Below are positions 7,786 to 15,722 of a stretch of 64,000 nucleotides of DNA, piece by piece. The notes below the pieces were generated by a model. That model was given only the letters and a program-made list of their open reading frames with translations. It did no database searches and had not been told where the DNA came from. Origin of the DNA: MWDV01 sp964634255 (lineage in GTDB: Bacteria > Verrucomicrobiota > Verrucomicrobiia > Limisphaerales > MWDV01); assembly GCA_964634255.1 (NCBI GenBank), contig CAZWJC010000007.1, forward strand, positions 4,639 through 68,638, written 5' to 3'. A program made the translations under genes and the position numbers. Each line of letters opens with the position of its first letter. The first letter of the stretch is position 1.

Positions 7786-8976
7786 TCAGTTCTTCCGGTT
7801 TTCCAAAAATCGTTTTACCTCGCGCGCTACGACCAACTCCTCGTTCGTGGGGATGACCATGACCTTCACGCGCGAATCCACGGCGCTGATGATCGCTTCC
7901 TGCGCTTTCGTCGCGGCATTCTTCGCCGGATCGAGCACGATGCCAAGCTGGTCGAGGTTTGCACAGATCGCGGCGCGCAGCTCCACTTGGTTCTCGCCGA
8001 TGCCCGCGGTGAACACCAGCGCGTCACAGCAGTTGAGTTCGAGAAAGTAACTGCCGATCCATTGACGGGCGCTGGCCACGAAGGTATTGAGAGCGAGCTT
8101 CGCCTTCCCGTTCCCCTGCCCCGCCGCCGTGCAAATATCACGAATGTCGTTGCTCACCCCACTCAGGCCCTTGAGCCCTGCGTCTTTGCATAGCTGGCGC
8201 TCCACTTCGTCGAGGCTCAGGCCCAGCGTGCGCATTACGAACGGCACTGCGAAGCTGTCGAGGTCTCCGACGCGGTTGTTGTGCGGCAGGCCGGATTGCG
8301 GACTCATGCCGAGGCTGTTGCCGATGGCGACACCGTTGCGAATACCGGTGATGCTCGAACTGCCGCCGAGGTGGCAAGAAATCACGCGCAGCGCTGGCTC
8401 GCGAACGGGTGACTTGCCGCCGTCCACGTACAGCCTGCGGGCGCGGGCAGCGACATCTTCGCGGCCCAGTAACTCGGCGGAACGTTCGGCGATGAACTTG
8501 TGGCTCGCACCGTGAAAACCCCAACGGCGCACACCGGCTTGATACCAGGCGTCCGGCACGGCATAGCGCATTGCAGCCTCGGGCGCCCACTGGTAGAAGG
8601 CGGTTTCAAACAGCCCGACCAGCGGCGTCTGCGGCATCCGCTGAGCGAAGAGACGAATGCCGCTGATGTAGGGTGGGTTGTGCGCCGGCGCGATGGCGTT
8701 GAAGGCTTCCATCGCCTTCACCACCGATTCGTCAAGCTGCACGCAACCCGTCACGCCCTTGGCCAGCACGGTTTTGAAACCCACCGCTGCGAGGTCGCTG
8801 TCACCGGTGATGTGGCCACCGTCGCGGAGCTGGCCGAGGCAATCTTCGATCGCCTTCGGGTAATCCGCCACCCGTTCGAAGCCACCCTTGTGAAGCATGC
8901 GCTCGCCGCCGTTCGAGCAATCGAACAGCCGCCACTTGAGCGACGTGCTCCCGAGATTGGCGACGAGAATTTTCAT
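7786..8976 (-). CDS. Acetate kinase-family acyl kinase of the BMC operon
   Basis: 396 residues, the normal length for AckA/PduW. Converts acyl phosphate plus ADP to the acid plus ATP, the energy-yielding last step of the pathway. Visible family motifs: MKILVANLGSTSLKWRLFD (phosphate-binding; Thr replaces the common Ser), WGFHGASHKF, SCHLGGSSSITGIRNG, MSPQSGLPHNNRVGDLD and TAGIGEN. The segment around LPHNNRVGDLD departs from the usual 'G..M.TRSGDID' of housekeeping AckA, marking a divergent clade that fits BMC-associated kinases. No encapsulation peptide is evident, so it may work outside the shell. Bounded by a 32-base gap to the BMC-H gene and an inverted-repeat gap upstream. Acetate versus lactate/propionate as substrate cannot be told from sequence. 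Confidence 0.93.
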   Translation of the reverse strand: MKILVANLGSTSLKWRLFDCSNGGERMLHKGGFERVADYPKAIEDCLGQLRDGGHITGDSDLAAVGFKTVLAKGVTGCVQLDESVVKAMEAFNAIAPAHNPPYISGIRLFAQRMPQTPLVGLFETAFYQWAPEAAMRYAVPDAWYQAGVRRWGFHGASHKFIAERSAELLGREDVAARARRLYVDGGKSPVREPALRVISCHLGGSSSITGIRNGVAIGNSLGMSPQSGLPHNNRVGDLDSFAVPFVMRTLGLSLDEVERQLCKDAGLKGLSGVSNDIRDICTAAGQGNGKAKLALNTFVASARQWIGSYFLELNCCDALVFTAGIGENQVELRAAICANLDQLGIVLDPAKNAATKAQEAIISAVDSRVKVMVIPTNEELVVAREVKRFLENRKN

Positions 8977-8980
8977 GGCG

Positions 8981-9065
8981 AGGAGCCAGGAGTTAGAAGC
9001 TACGAGCTAGAATCTCTGGGCCGCGCGGCGCACTGGAATTCTAACTTCTATCTTCTTGCTCCTAC
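8981..9065. repeat. Imperfect low-complexity inverted repeat in BMC operon
   Basis: The left arm (8981-9013, AGGAGCCAGGAGTTAGAAGC onward) and right arm (9038-9065, ATTCTAACTTCTATCTTCTT onward) are imperfect reverse complements built from GAAGCTAGAA-like words around a GC-rich centre. It fills the space between a BMC-H gene and the acyl kinase gene. Confidence 0.65.
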
Positions 9066-9073
9066 CTTCCGTG

Positions 9074-9352
9074 TCATTGCAGCCACTTGCCCAGCCCGGC
9101 CAAACCCTCGTGCGGGCGCGGGATGACTTGAACGCTGATGACCTGGCCCACTTGGGCGGCAGCCGCAGCGCCAGCGTCGGTTGCGGCTTTCACCGCCGCC
9201 ACATCCCCGCGGAAGAACGCGGTCACGTAACCGCTGCCGACCTTTTCCCAGCCGGTCATGGTGACGTTCGCCGACTTGAGCGCGGCGTCGCTGGCTTCCA
9301 TGAGGGCGCAGAGGCCCTTGCACTCGATCATTCCAACAGCTTGCTGTGACAT
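9074..9352 (-). CDS. BMC-H shell hexamer protein
   Basis: 92 residues, single BMC domain: MSQQAVGMIECKGLCALMEASDAALKSANV, FFRGDVAAVKAATDAGAAAA and VQVIPRPHEGL. Relative to the other two hexamer proteins it has extra Cys residues near the start (IECKGLC), IPRPH rather than IARPH, and TGWEKVGSGYVTAF before the pore region, so it is a distinct facet subunit. Second of three BMC-H genes. It is followed by an inverted-repeat element rather than by tight coupling. Confidence 0.97.
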   Translation of the reverse strand: MSQQAVGMIECKGLCALMEASDAALKSANVTMTGWEKVGSGYVTAFFRGDVAAVKAATDAGAAAAAQVGQVISVQVIPRPHEGLAGLGKWLQ

Positions 9353-9389
9353 AATCAGTAAATCGTTGAGGTTTGAGGTTGTGAGGCGA

Positions 9390-9680
9390 TTACTTGCCGG
9401 TCTTGGCGATTTCGCCGACGAAGGCTTTCACGAGGTCGTCGTGCGGACGCGCGATGATGTGGGCGCTGACCAGTTCGCCGACCTTGCCCGCCGCCTTCGA
9501 GCCGGCGTCCACGGCGGCCTTGATACTGCCCACGTCGCCCTGGGCCAGCACGGTGATCAGCCCGCCGCCGATGGGAATGGTTTTCACGAGGGTCACGTTG
9601 GCCGCCTTGACCATCGCGTCGCTGGCTTCGACGCTGCCGACGTAGCCTTTGGTTTCAATCATGCCGAGTGCTTCGCTCAT
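9390..9680 (-). CDS. BMC-H shell hexamer protein
   Basis: 96 residues, single BMC domain: MSEALGMIETKGYVGSVEASDAMVKAANV, GDVGSIKAAVDAGSKAAG and AHIIARPHDDLV. The PIGGGLITV pore-side segment is closest to the canonical hexamer pore loop. First shell gene after pduL, so likely the best-expressed facet protein. An inverted-repeat element (9731-9833) lies between it and pduL. Confidence 0.97.
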   Translation of the reverse strand: MSEALGMIETKGYVGSVEASDAMVKAANVTLVKTIPIGGGLITVLAQGDVGSIKAAVDAGSKAAGKVGELVSAHIIARPHDDLVKAFVGEIAKTGK

Positions 9681-9730
9681 AGTTTGTCTGTTTGTTGATG
9701 GTTAAAAGTCGTCGAGGAAAGAAAGGGAAA

Positions 9731-9833
9731 CATCGAACATTCAACATCCAACTCCCAACCCCCAAGGAGCGCCGCACTACACGCGATGTGGGCGACTCGT
9801 TGTTGAGCGTTGAATGTTGAGCGTTGGATGTTC
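9731..9833. repeat. Imperfect low-complexity inverted repeat after pduL
   Basis: The left arm (9731-9752, words CATTCAACATCCAAC) is mirrored by the right arm (9802-9833, words GTTGAATGTTGAGCGTTGGA). The right arm begins at the pduL stop codon. Same style as the two other elements in this operon but a different sequence; a message hairpin just after pduL is likely. Confidence 0.65.
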
Positions 9834-10509
9834 ATTTCACCAATTCGCAGAACGTATCCGGCTGGAGGTTGCAGGCGTTGCCTTCGTCGGTGTCAATGTG
9901 GACCTCCAGCTTGAAGCTCTTGTCCACTCGGCACAGCATGCGATCCAGCACGATGCCGCAATCGCCGCCGATCCGCAGCTTCATGTTGTCGCCGGGTTTG
10001 ACGCCGTAGAACTCGGCATCGGTCGGATGCATGTGAACGTGTCGCAACGCGCGGATCACGCCTTCCTTCATCTCGAAGAAACCCGCTGGGCCCATCAACA
10101 TGCAGCCGGGCGTGTCCTTGATGTTGCCCGAGGCGCGCAACGGAATCTCGAAACCCAGCGCAATAGCATCGGTGTAGGCGAGCTCGACCTGGTTCAGATT
10201 CCGGCAAGGGCCGAGAATGCGGAGATTTGAAATCACGCGGCTGCGCGGACCGATCAGCGTTACGGTTTCCTTCGCTGCAAACTGCCCGTCTTGATAAAGC
10301 CACTTGTGAACAGTGAGCTGTGAACCCTTGCCGAACAAAGCCTCCACGGCCTCTGGAGTCAGATGGCAATGGCGCGCGCTGATGTTTACAACGAGCGGAT
10401 TCGGCGCGGTCGCGACGCGCGGGAGCGGCTTGCCGAGCCGTGCATAGACGGCTTGGCGAACCATGTGTTCAACCACGGCTCTGTGCGGTGCTGGTGCGGC
10501 TACAGCCAT
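9832..10509 (-). CDS. pduL: Phosphotransacylase PduL
   Basis: 225 residues. Exchanges CoA for phosphate on the acyl-CoA made by the aldehyde dehydrogenase, regenerating CoA within the shell. Zinc-site motifs are clear: SARHCHLT (H47, H49) in the first domain and HVHMHP (H157, H159, H161) in the second, with SNLRILGPCRNLNQVEL between, typical of the PduL two-barrel fold. Residues 11-26 (AVVEHMVRQAVYARLG) form an amphipathic helix expected to act as an encapsulation peptide. First gene of the operon. With the proposed promoter, the leader before this ATG would be only a few bases, so either translation is nearly leaderless or it begins at the internal ATG (M16). Family assignment very secure. 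Confidence 0.96.
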   Translation of the reverse strand: MAVAAPAPHRAVVEHMVRQAVYARLGKPLPRVATAPNPLVVNISARHCHLTPEAVEALFGKGSQLTVHKWLYQDGQFAAKETVTLIGPRSRVISNLRILGPCRNLNQVELAYTDAIALGFEIPLRASGNIKDTPGCMLMGPAGFFEMKEGVIRALRHVHMHPTDAEFYGVKPGDNMKLRIGGDCGIVLDRMLCRVDKSFKLEVHIDTDEGNACNLQPDTFCELVK

Positions 10510-10519
10510 AACGCGCTAG

Positions 10520-10547
10520 ATTCTGACTGTTTCGGCACACAAGTCAA
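10520..10547 (-). promoter_or_regulatory. Probable sigma70-type promoter of the BMC operon
   Basis: On the minus strand, TTGACT (10542-10547) is followed after 16 bases by CAGAAT (10520-10525). The -35 matches consensus in five of six bases and the -10 in four. It points at pduL, with the expected start about seven bases downstream of the -10, and adjoins the phased repeats at 10549-10578. No experimental support. Confidence 0.5.
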
Positions 10548-10548
10548 C

Positions 10549-10578
10549 ATTTATCTTGCAATATCTACCAATATCTAT
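10549..10578. promoter_or_regulatory. Three phased 10-bp repeats, candidate DeoR-type operator
   Basis: Three consecutive decamers read ATTTATCTTG, CAATATCTAC, CAATATCTAT (10549, 10559, 10569), sharing a core TATCT at exactly one helical turn. They sit between the pduL -35 box and the divergent regulator gene, where a DeoR-type repressor would control both directions. The regulator assignment is inference from position. Confidence 0.5.
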
Positions 10579-10593
10579 CAAAGTCGCGCCTGA

Positions 10594-11364
10594 ATGACGG
10601 CAGAAGAGCGCAAACATCGCATCGAAGCCTACCTGCAGAAGGTGGAGTTTGCGTCGCTCGAAGAGCTTGCCCAACACGTGGAAGCGTCGGTTTCGACCGT
10701 TCGACGCGATCTCTCACTGCTCGAAGTCGGTGGCGGACTGAAGCGCACGCACGGCGGCGCAAGAATCATTGCGCCAAAGACCGACGAGTTCACCTTCTCC
10801 GCGCGCGACACGCATCAATTATCCGAGAAGGAAGCCATCGGCAAGGCGTGCGCGGAACTGATCGGCCCGAACCAGAGCGTGATCATTGACGCCGGGACGA
10901 CGGTCTATCATGTCGCCAAGTTCCTCGAGGCAAAAGCCCCGCAGATCGTGACGAACTCGCTACCGGTGGCGAACCTGTTCGCTTCGGCCAATCGCGTAGA
11001 GGTGGTGCTCACCGGCGGGGTGATTTATCCGCGGCTCGGCGTGCTGGTCGGCCCGCTGGCAGTAGAAGCTTTTTCCAAAATCAACGCCGACGTGGCCGTG
11101 ATGAGCGCCGGCGGCATCACGCTCGACGGATTAACCAACTCGCACGGGCTGTTGATTGACATTCAGCTGGCCATGATGCGCGGCGCGGCCAAGGTCATCA
11201 TGTGCCTGGATCACACGAAATTCGGCCGCCGCTCAGTCACGCCGCTATGTGATCTCGAACCGATTGACACCATCGTAACGGACAACAATGCGCCGGCGGA
11301 CCTGGTTCAGGAGTTGCGGAACAAGGGAATCGCAGTGGTGCTGGCCACTGCCAGTTCGGGGTAG
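10594..11364 (+). CDS. DeoR-family transcriptional regulator, divergent from BMC operon
   Basis: 256 residues. The N-terminal winged helix (about 6-57) has EERKHRIEAYLQK and the recognition segment HVEASVSTVRRDLSLLE, ending in the family wing K-RTHGGA. The C-terminal sugar-phosphate-sensing domain has IIDAGTTVYHVAKFL, VVLTGGVI and GAAKVIMCLDHTKFGRR, all diagnostic of DeoR proteins. It would release DNA when a phosphorylated sugar intermediate accumulates. The gene faces away from pduL across 84 bases that hold the phased repeats, the usual sign that it controls that operon and itself. No strong Shine-Dalgarno precedes the ATG. Family secure; repressor role and effector inferred. Confidence 0.95.
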   Translation: MTAEERKHRIEAYLQKVEFASLEELAQHVEASVSTVRRDLSLLEVGGGLKRTHGGARIIAPKTDEFTFSARDTHQLSEKEAIGKACAELIGPNQSVIIDAGTTVYHVAKFLEAKAPQIVTNSLPVANLFASANRVEVVLTGGVIYPRLGVLVGPLAVEAFSKINADVAVMSAGGITLDGLTNSHGLLIDIQLAMMRGAAKVIMCLDHTKFGRRSVTPLCDLEPIDTIVTDNNAPADLVQELRNKGIAVVLATASSG

Positions 11365-11429
11365 CGGCAGCGACACCACCCTCTCCGAATCCGACCGCCA
11401 AAAACGAGCAGGGCAAGTCGTGGTCCAAG

Positions 11430-12998
11430 TCAGGCCGGCGGTGTGTTCGGCGACGCGGAGGGACCAGCAGCCGCCGGCTGATGGCGGGCTTGTCGTTTTA
11501 GCGCGGAACGTTTACCTCCACGAGCGACCACAGGCATGACACCCCTGAGCGCACCGCGCAGCACTTCTGGCACATCGCGGCGACCGGGGCGCTGATAATC
11601 CCGACAAAGGGCGAGGGCAACGTCGCTCGCTGGAAGCCTGCGCTCGACAGTCAGATACTCGAACAGCCATTCCACCAAACGGCCCAGCGCGATAGCATCC
11701 GTGCGTCCCGCGCGATCGTGCAACCATTCGCTCCAGCGTAGGAACGCTTGGAAGGGTGATTGCCCGCCACTCCAAAGCAACGGCGTCGCTTCCACGAAGT
11801 TCCCACTGTTGGCCACCAAGTCCCAGTGCCGCGCGAACCGCCGCAGCCGCTGCATCGTGGCGAAGTCCAGAAGCTTGTTCTCGACGATTTCGTAAGGCGG
11901 CTGCGGGTTGTAAATCATGCCCCACTCGGCGTCGTGGCGTGTGATCGGCACGCCACGCAGGCGCTTGAGGATGCCGAATTGGATTTCCTGCGGCCCCAGC
12001 GCGACCAACCGGTCGAACCCTGCGGCAAAGCTCTCCAACGACTCACCAGGCAGTCCGGCAATCAGATCGGCGTGGATGTGAACACCCGTTTCGGTGCGCA
12101 GCCAGCGGAAGTTCTCCTCCAGTCTCGCGAAGTCCTGACGGCGCGAAATCCGCGCGGCGACTTCCTCGTTGAACGTCTGAACGCCGATCTCGAATTGGAG
12201 CGAGCTCGCGGGGAACTGCTTGATGACCTCCCGCAAAGTCTCCGGCAACCGGTCGGGAACCATCTCGAAATGGTAGAACTGGCCGTCGCGATGCCGGGCC
12301 AGAACGAACTCCAGGATTGCGCGGGCCGTCGAGAGGTGAAGGTTGAACGTCCGATCCACGAACTTGAACTGCCGCGCCCCGCGATCCAACAAGCGCTGCA
12401 TCGCATCGAGAAACGCGGGCAGAGGAAACTGCCGGACCGCCCCATCGAGTGACGACAGACAGAACTCACAGTCGAACGGGCAGCCCCGTGACGCCTCCAC
12501 ATAGATCACGCGATGAGCCAAGTCTACGTCGGTGTAAAGCTCGTAGGGCATCGTCACGCGCGCGAGGTCGGGCAACTCGGCGGAGATAATCTTGTTCGCC
12601 GGGCGTTCACCAGCGAGCAAGTGCTGGCACAGCCCGGCAAAGGCCAGGTCGCCTTCACCAGCGATGACGTAGTCTGCCAATTGCGCGACAGGCTGGCTTT
12701 CCGTCTCGAAACTCACTTCCGGTCCGCCGAGCACGATGGTCACGTCTGGGCGAAGCCGCTTGAGCAACGCCACGATCTCCGTCGTTGGCGCGACGTTCCA
12801 GATGTAAACGCCCAGACCAATGATCCGCGGGTTTTGCGCCAGTAGCGTCTCCACAACATCCACCGGGCGGCGTGTCAGATCGAACTCCAACAGGCGTGTG
12901 CGCGATTGCAGCGGGCCGAGGTTGGCCAGCAGGTAGCGCAGGCCAAAGGAGGCGTGGATGTATTTGGCGTTCAGTGTGGCCAGCGCGATGTCAGCCAT
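11430..12998 (-). CDS. B12-binding radical SAM protein with C-terminal DUF4080-like region
   Basis: 522 residues. The N-terminal third is a cobalamin-binding Rossmann-type domain (IIGLGVYIWN, IVLGGPEVSFE). The radical SAM cluster motif C173-x3-C177-x2-C180 is in EASRGCPFDCEFC, followed by the SAM barrel (FKFVDRTFNLH, FEIGVQTFN, HADLIAGLPGES). The C-terminal part (from about 350) has LLWSGGQSPFQAFL and matches the extension I associate with DUF4080 proteins. Such enzymes do radical methylation or rearrangement; the substrate is unknown. Convergent with the DeoR gene and divergent from the M2 peptidase gene, so apparently an independent transcription unit. The final 25 residues are Ala/Pro-rich and poorly constrained. 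Confidence 0.92.
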   Translation of the reverse strand: MADIALATLNAKYIHASFGLRYLLANLGPLQSRTRLLEFDLTRRPVDVVETLLAQNPRIIGLGVYIWNVAPTTEIVALLKRLRPDVTIVLGGPEVSFETESQPVAQLADYVIAGEGDLAFAGLCQHLLAGERPANKIISAELPDLARVTMPYELYTDVDLAHRVIYVEASRGCPFDCEFCLSSLDGAVRQFPLPAFLDAMQRLLDRGARQFKFVDRTFNLHLSTARAILEFVLARHRDGQFYHFEMVPDRLPETLREVIKQFPASSLQFEIGVQTFNEEVAARISRRQDFARLEENFRWLRTETGVHIHADLIAGLPGESLESFAAGFDRLVALGPQEIQFGILKRLRGVPITRHDAEWGMIYNPQPPYEIVENKLLDFATMQRLRRFARHWDLVANSGNFVEATPLLWSGGQSPFQAFLRWSEWLHDRAGRTDAIALGRLVEWLFEYLTVERRLPASDVALALCRDYQRPGRRDVPEVLRGALRGVMPVVARGGKRSALKRQARHQPAAAGPSASPNTPPA

Positions 12999-13079
12999 GC
13001 GGTCAAGCTAGTGGATGGGCCAGCGACTGGCGATTTCCGAATTGCACACTTCCTCCCCTGCCCTACTCTTCCGCCACGC

Positions 13080-14879
13080 ATGAATTCACTGCTGAAGCCC
13101 ATGGCCATCGCGGCGCTGATGGCGTTCGCCTCCGTTCCTCTTCCGACAGCGAACGCCGCTCCCGCCGACCAGGCGAAGACTTTCCTCGACGCCTACAATC
13201 ACATCTACCAGCAACTCTACACCGTCTCGCAGGAGGCCCAGTGGAAGGCGCTCACGGACGTGAAAGACGAGCACACCGGTCTGCGTATCGGAGCAGACCA
13301 AGCGATGGCCGCCTTCGTCGGCAGCCCGTGGGTCATTGAGCAGACCCGCGCCCTGCTCCAACACACCAACCAGCTCGACGATCTGACCGCGCGCCAGCTC
13401 CACGCCATCTTTCTGAATGCCGCGCAGTCGCCGGGTACGATCCCGGACGTGGTCAGTGCCCGCGTCGCCGCCGAGGCGCGGCAAGCCGCGACCCTCGACG
13501 GCTTCGAGTTCAAATGGACGCCGCCGGGCTCGACACAGGCGAAGGCCGTTACCGCCAACCAAATTGACGATGTCCTGGCAACCTCCACAAACCTGGCCGA
13601 ACGCCTGGCCATGTGGCAGGCGTCCAAGGAATCCGGCGTGGCGCTAAAACCGGGTTTGCTGCACCTCCGAGACTTGCGCAACCGCGTGGCGCGCGAGATG
13701 AGTTTCAGTTCGTTCTCCGCACTGCAGGCCGCGAACTTCGGCATGAGCGTAGACGAGATGAAGGCCCTGACTGACCGGCTCGTGCAGGAGACACGCCCGC
13801 TTTACCTCCAGCTCCATTGCTGGACGCGGCACGAGCTGGCCAAGCGCTTCGGCCAACCCGTGCCCAAGCTCATCCCGGCGCACTGGCTGCCGAATCGCTG
13901 GGGGCAGGCGTGGCCAGGCTTGGTCGAAAGCGTGGACCTCGATCCGCTCTTCAAGGGCAAGACGCCCGAATGGATCGTCCGCCAGGCCGTAAGCTACGGC
14001 GAATCGCTCGGCCTGCCCAAAGTGCCCGAGAGCTTTTGGACCAAGTCGGATCTCTACGAACTGCCTGCCGACGCCAAGCGCAAGAAGAACACGCACGCCT
14101 CCGCCTGGGACATCAACCTCGAGAATGACACGCGTTCCCTGATGAACGTCAAGGCGGACTTCGACTGGTTCATGACGGCGCATCACGAAATGGGGCACGT
14201 CTTTTATAACCTTGCCTACGACGGCGCGGCCGTGCCGGTGGTATTGCGCGAAGGCGCGAGTCCCGCCATGCACGAGGCGATGGCTGAGACGCTCGCCACG
14301 CCGACGGCTCAATTGCCTTACCTCCGGCAACTGGGCTTGGTCTCGGCGGACATGAAGTTCGACGAGACGCTGTGGCTGCTCAACTCCGCACTGGATCAAA
14401 TCGTGTTCATCCCGTGGTCGGCGGGAGTGATGGCCGCGTGGGAACGCGACTTCTATGAAGGCAACCTGCCAGCGGACCAGCTCAATCAACGCTGGTGGGA
14501 GCACGTGGCGAAGTATCAAGGCATCGCCCCGCCACAAGCGCGCGGCGAAGCGTTCTGCGACCCGGCAACCAAGACGCACATCAACGACGATCCGGGTGAT
14601 TACTACAAATACGCCGTGGCCTTCGCGATCAAGTACCAGCTTCACGCCCACATCGCCAAGAAGCTCGGGCAAGACCCGCGCAACTGTAGTTTCCAAGGCA
14701 ACAAGGAAGTCGGCGCATTTCTGCTCAAGATCATGAAGGCTGGCGCCACGCGCGACTGGCGCGCGTTAATCCGCGAAGCCACTGGCGAGGACCTCAGTGG
14801 CAAGGCGATGCTCGAATACTACGCGCCCGTGCTCAAGTGGCTGGAGGAACAAAACCGTGGACGCGAAGTCGGGTGGTGA
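13080..14879 (+). CDS. M2-family peptidyl-dipeptidase (ACE-like), exported
   Basis: 599 residues from the ATG at 13080. The frame is open for 58 codons further upstream, but that stretch overlaps the divergent radical SAM gene and gives no signal peptide. The chosen start gives a clear one: MNSLLKPMAIAALMAFASVP followed by NAAPADQA. Zinc site HEMGH (H369, E370, H373) in TAHHEMGHVFYNLAYDGA, with the third ligand probably E in MHEAMAETLA about 25 residues later, as in angiotensin-converting enzyme. The family cleaves dipeptides from peptide C-termini; here probably periplasmic peptide salvage. Length and motif order match bacterial M2 peptidases. Followed by a hairpin at 14915. Confidence 0.93.
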   Translation: MNSLLKPMAIAALMAFASVPLPTANAAPADQAKTFLDAYNHIYQQLYTVSQEAQWKALTDVKDEHTGLRIGADQAMAAFVGSPWVIEQTRALLQHTNQLDDLTARQLHAIFLNAAQSPGTIPDVVSARVAAEARQAATLDGFEFKWTPPGSTQAKAVTANQIDDVLATSTNLAERLAMWQASKESGVALKPGLLHLRDLRNRVAREMSFSSFSALQAANFGMSVDEMKALTDRLVQETRPLYLQLHCWTRHELAKRFGQPVPKLIPAHWLPNRWGQAWPGLVESVDLDPLFKGKTPEWIVRQAVSYGESLGLPKVPESFWTKSDLYELPADAKRKKNTHASAWDINLENDTRSLMNVKADFDWFMTAHHEMGHVFYNLAYDGAAVPVVLREGASPAMHEAMAETLATPTAQLPYLRQLGLVSADMKFDETLWLLNSALDQIVFIPWSAGVMAAWERDFYEGNLPADQLNQRWWEHVAKYQGIAPPQARGEAFCDPATKTHINDDPGDYYKYAVAFAIKYQLHAHIAKKLGQDPRNCSFQGNKEVGAFLLKIMKAGATRDWRALIREATGEDLSGKAMLEYYAPVLKWLEEQNRGREVGW

Positions 14880-14914
14880 ACCCAGCGGCCCGTGCGGAAG
14901 CGCCTGAAGGCACG

Positions 14915-14938
14915 AAGGACGCCCCTCAAGGCGTCCTT
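14915..14938. terminator. Hairpin between convergent genes
   Basis: Perfect 9-bp stem AAGGACGCC / GGCGTCCTT with a 6-base loop, between the M2 peptidase stop and the convergent peroxiredoxin stop. There is no T-run on either side, so it may be a bidirectional or Rho-assisted terminator or a repeat-type hairpin. Confidence 0.55.
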
Positions 14939-14965
14939 CCCCAAATGATCTCGGTGTGCGGGCGA

Positions 14966-15445
14966 CTACTTCAGCTTCGCCAACGCCGCCTTCACCGCCT
15001 CGAAGTTCGGCAGGTCTTTCGGGGTCGGCGTCTGTTCGCTGTATTGAACAATGCCCGCCTTGTCCACGACAAACGCCGCGCGGGCGCTGGTGGAGCCGAA
15101 TCCCAGCAGGTCGTCGAGCAATACGCCGTAAGCCTTGGCCGTCGTCTTGTTCAGGTCGCTGGCCAGCGTGATGCCGATCTTCTCCTTCTGCGCCCAAGCC
15201 TCCTGCGCGAACGGGCTGTCCACGCTGATGCCGATGACGTCAGCGTTCAGGCCGGAATAGGCCGAAAGTCCGGCGGTGATGTCGCACATCTCCTTCGTGC
15301 AAACCCCTGTGAACGCGAGGGGGAAAAACAGGATGACCGTGTTCTTCTTCCCAAGGTTGTTACTGAGCTTGATGTCCGCCACGCCCGTCGCGTTCTTGGA
15401 CTTGAGCGAGAAATCCGGCGCCTTCGTTCCGACTGCAATTGCCAT
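14966..15445 (-). CDS. Peroxiredoxin (AhpC/TSA family)
   Basis: 159 residues from the ATG 15443-15445 (MAIAVGTKAPDFSL); the frame extends 40 codons upstream but without family resemblance. Peroxidatic cysteine C49 lies in the classic P-x3-T-x2-C motif (FPLAFTGVCTKEMC), with a second Cys C54 that could resolve it or be spare. GISVDSPFAQEAWAQKEKI and AAFVVDKAG complete the thioredoxin-like peroxidase core. It reduces hydrogen peroxide and organic peroxides in the cytosol. Probably monocistronic. A decayed copy of the flavoprotein gene tail lies about 115 bases upstream. Confidence 0.95.
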   Translation of the reverse strand: MAIAVGTKAPDFSLKSKNATGVADIKLSNNLGKKNTVILFFPLAFTGVCTKEMCDITAGLSAYSGLNADVIGISVDSPFAQEAWAQKEKIGITLASDLNKTTAKAYGVLLDDLLGFGSTSARAAFVVDKAGIVQYSEQTPTPKDLPNFEAVKAALAKLK

Positions 15446-15561
15446 AATCGTTTTCGTGTGTTTGATGGTTAATGGGTCAAATCTACCGCCCTGAAGGTTG
15501 TTCAGGTCGGTTGGCGTGTCAACCTGGGCCGTCATTGGCAACCCGTATCGAAACCCGCGGC

Positions 15562-15703
15562 TCAATTCTCCGCCGAATGCAAGCCGCCGGTGCCGGCGCG
15601 GAAGGCGACAACCATGCGCTCTAGCTATCCGGAAGATGCGATGGAGCCAAGCGTCGGCAACAGCGTGGGCACGATCCTAGCGCAAACGACGATGGGATAC
15701 GCG
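15562..15703 (-). repeat. Duplicated 3' end of the flavoprotein gene, copy 1
   Basis: Bases 15562-15621 match about 54 of 60 positions of the last 60 bases of the flavoprotein gene (20214-20273) and, on the minus strand, still translate ERMVVAFRAGTGGLHSAEN followed by a stop. The next roughly 80 bases (to about 15703) do not clearly match that gene but resemble the sequence beside copy 2, including the identical words CGCAAACGACGAT. It occupies most of the 277-base gap between the PfkB operon and the peroxiredoxin gene. Confidence 0.75.
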
Positions 15704-15722
15704 CCACGCAGAGTCTGACAGG

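Noticed and set aside
1279..10509. BMC-T (double-domain) shell gene
   Set aside because: All BMC-domain proteins here are single-domain and under 100 residues.
14915..14938. Classical intrinsic terminator for the M2 peptidase gene
   Set aside because: The hairpin is strong but lacks a T-run, so only a general terminator-like hairpin is claimed.
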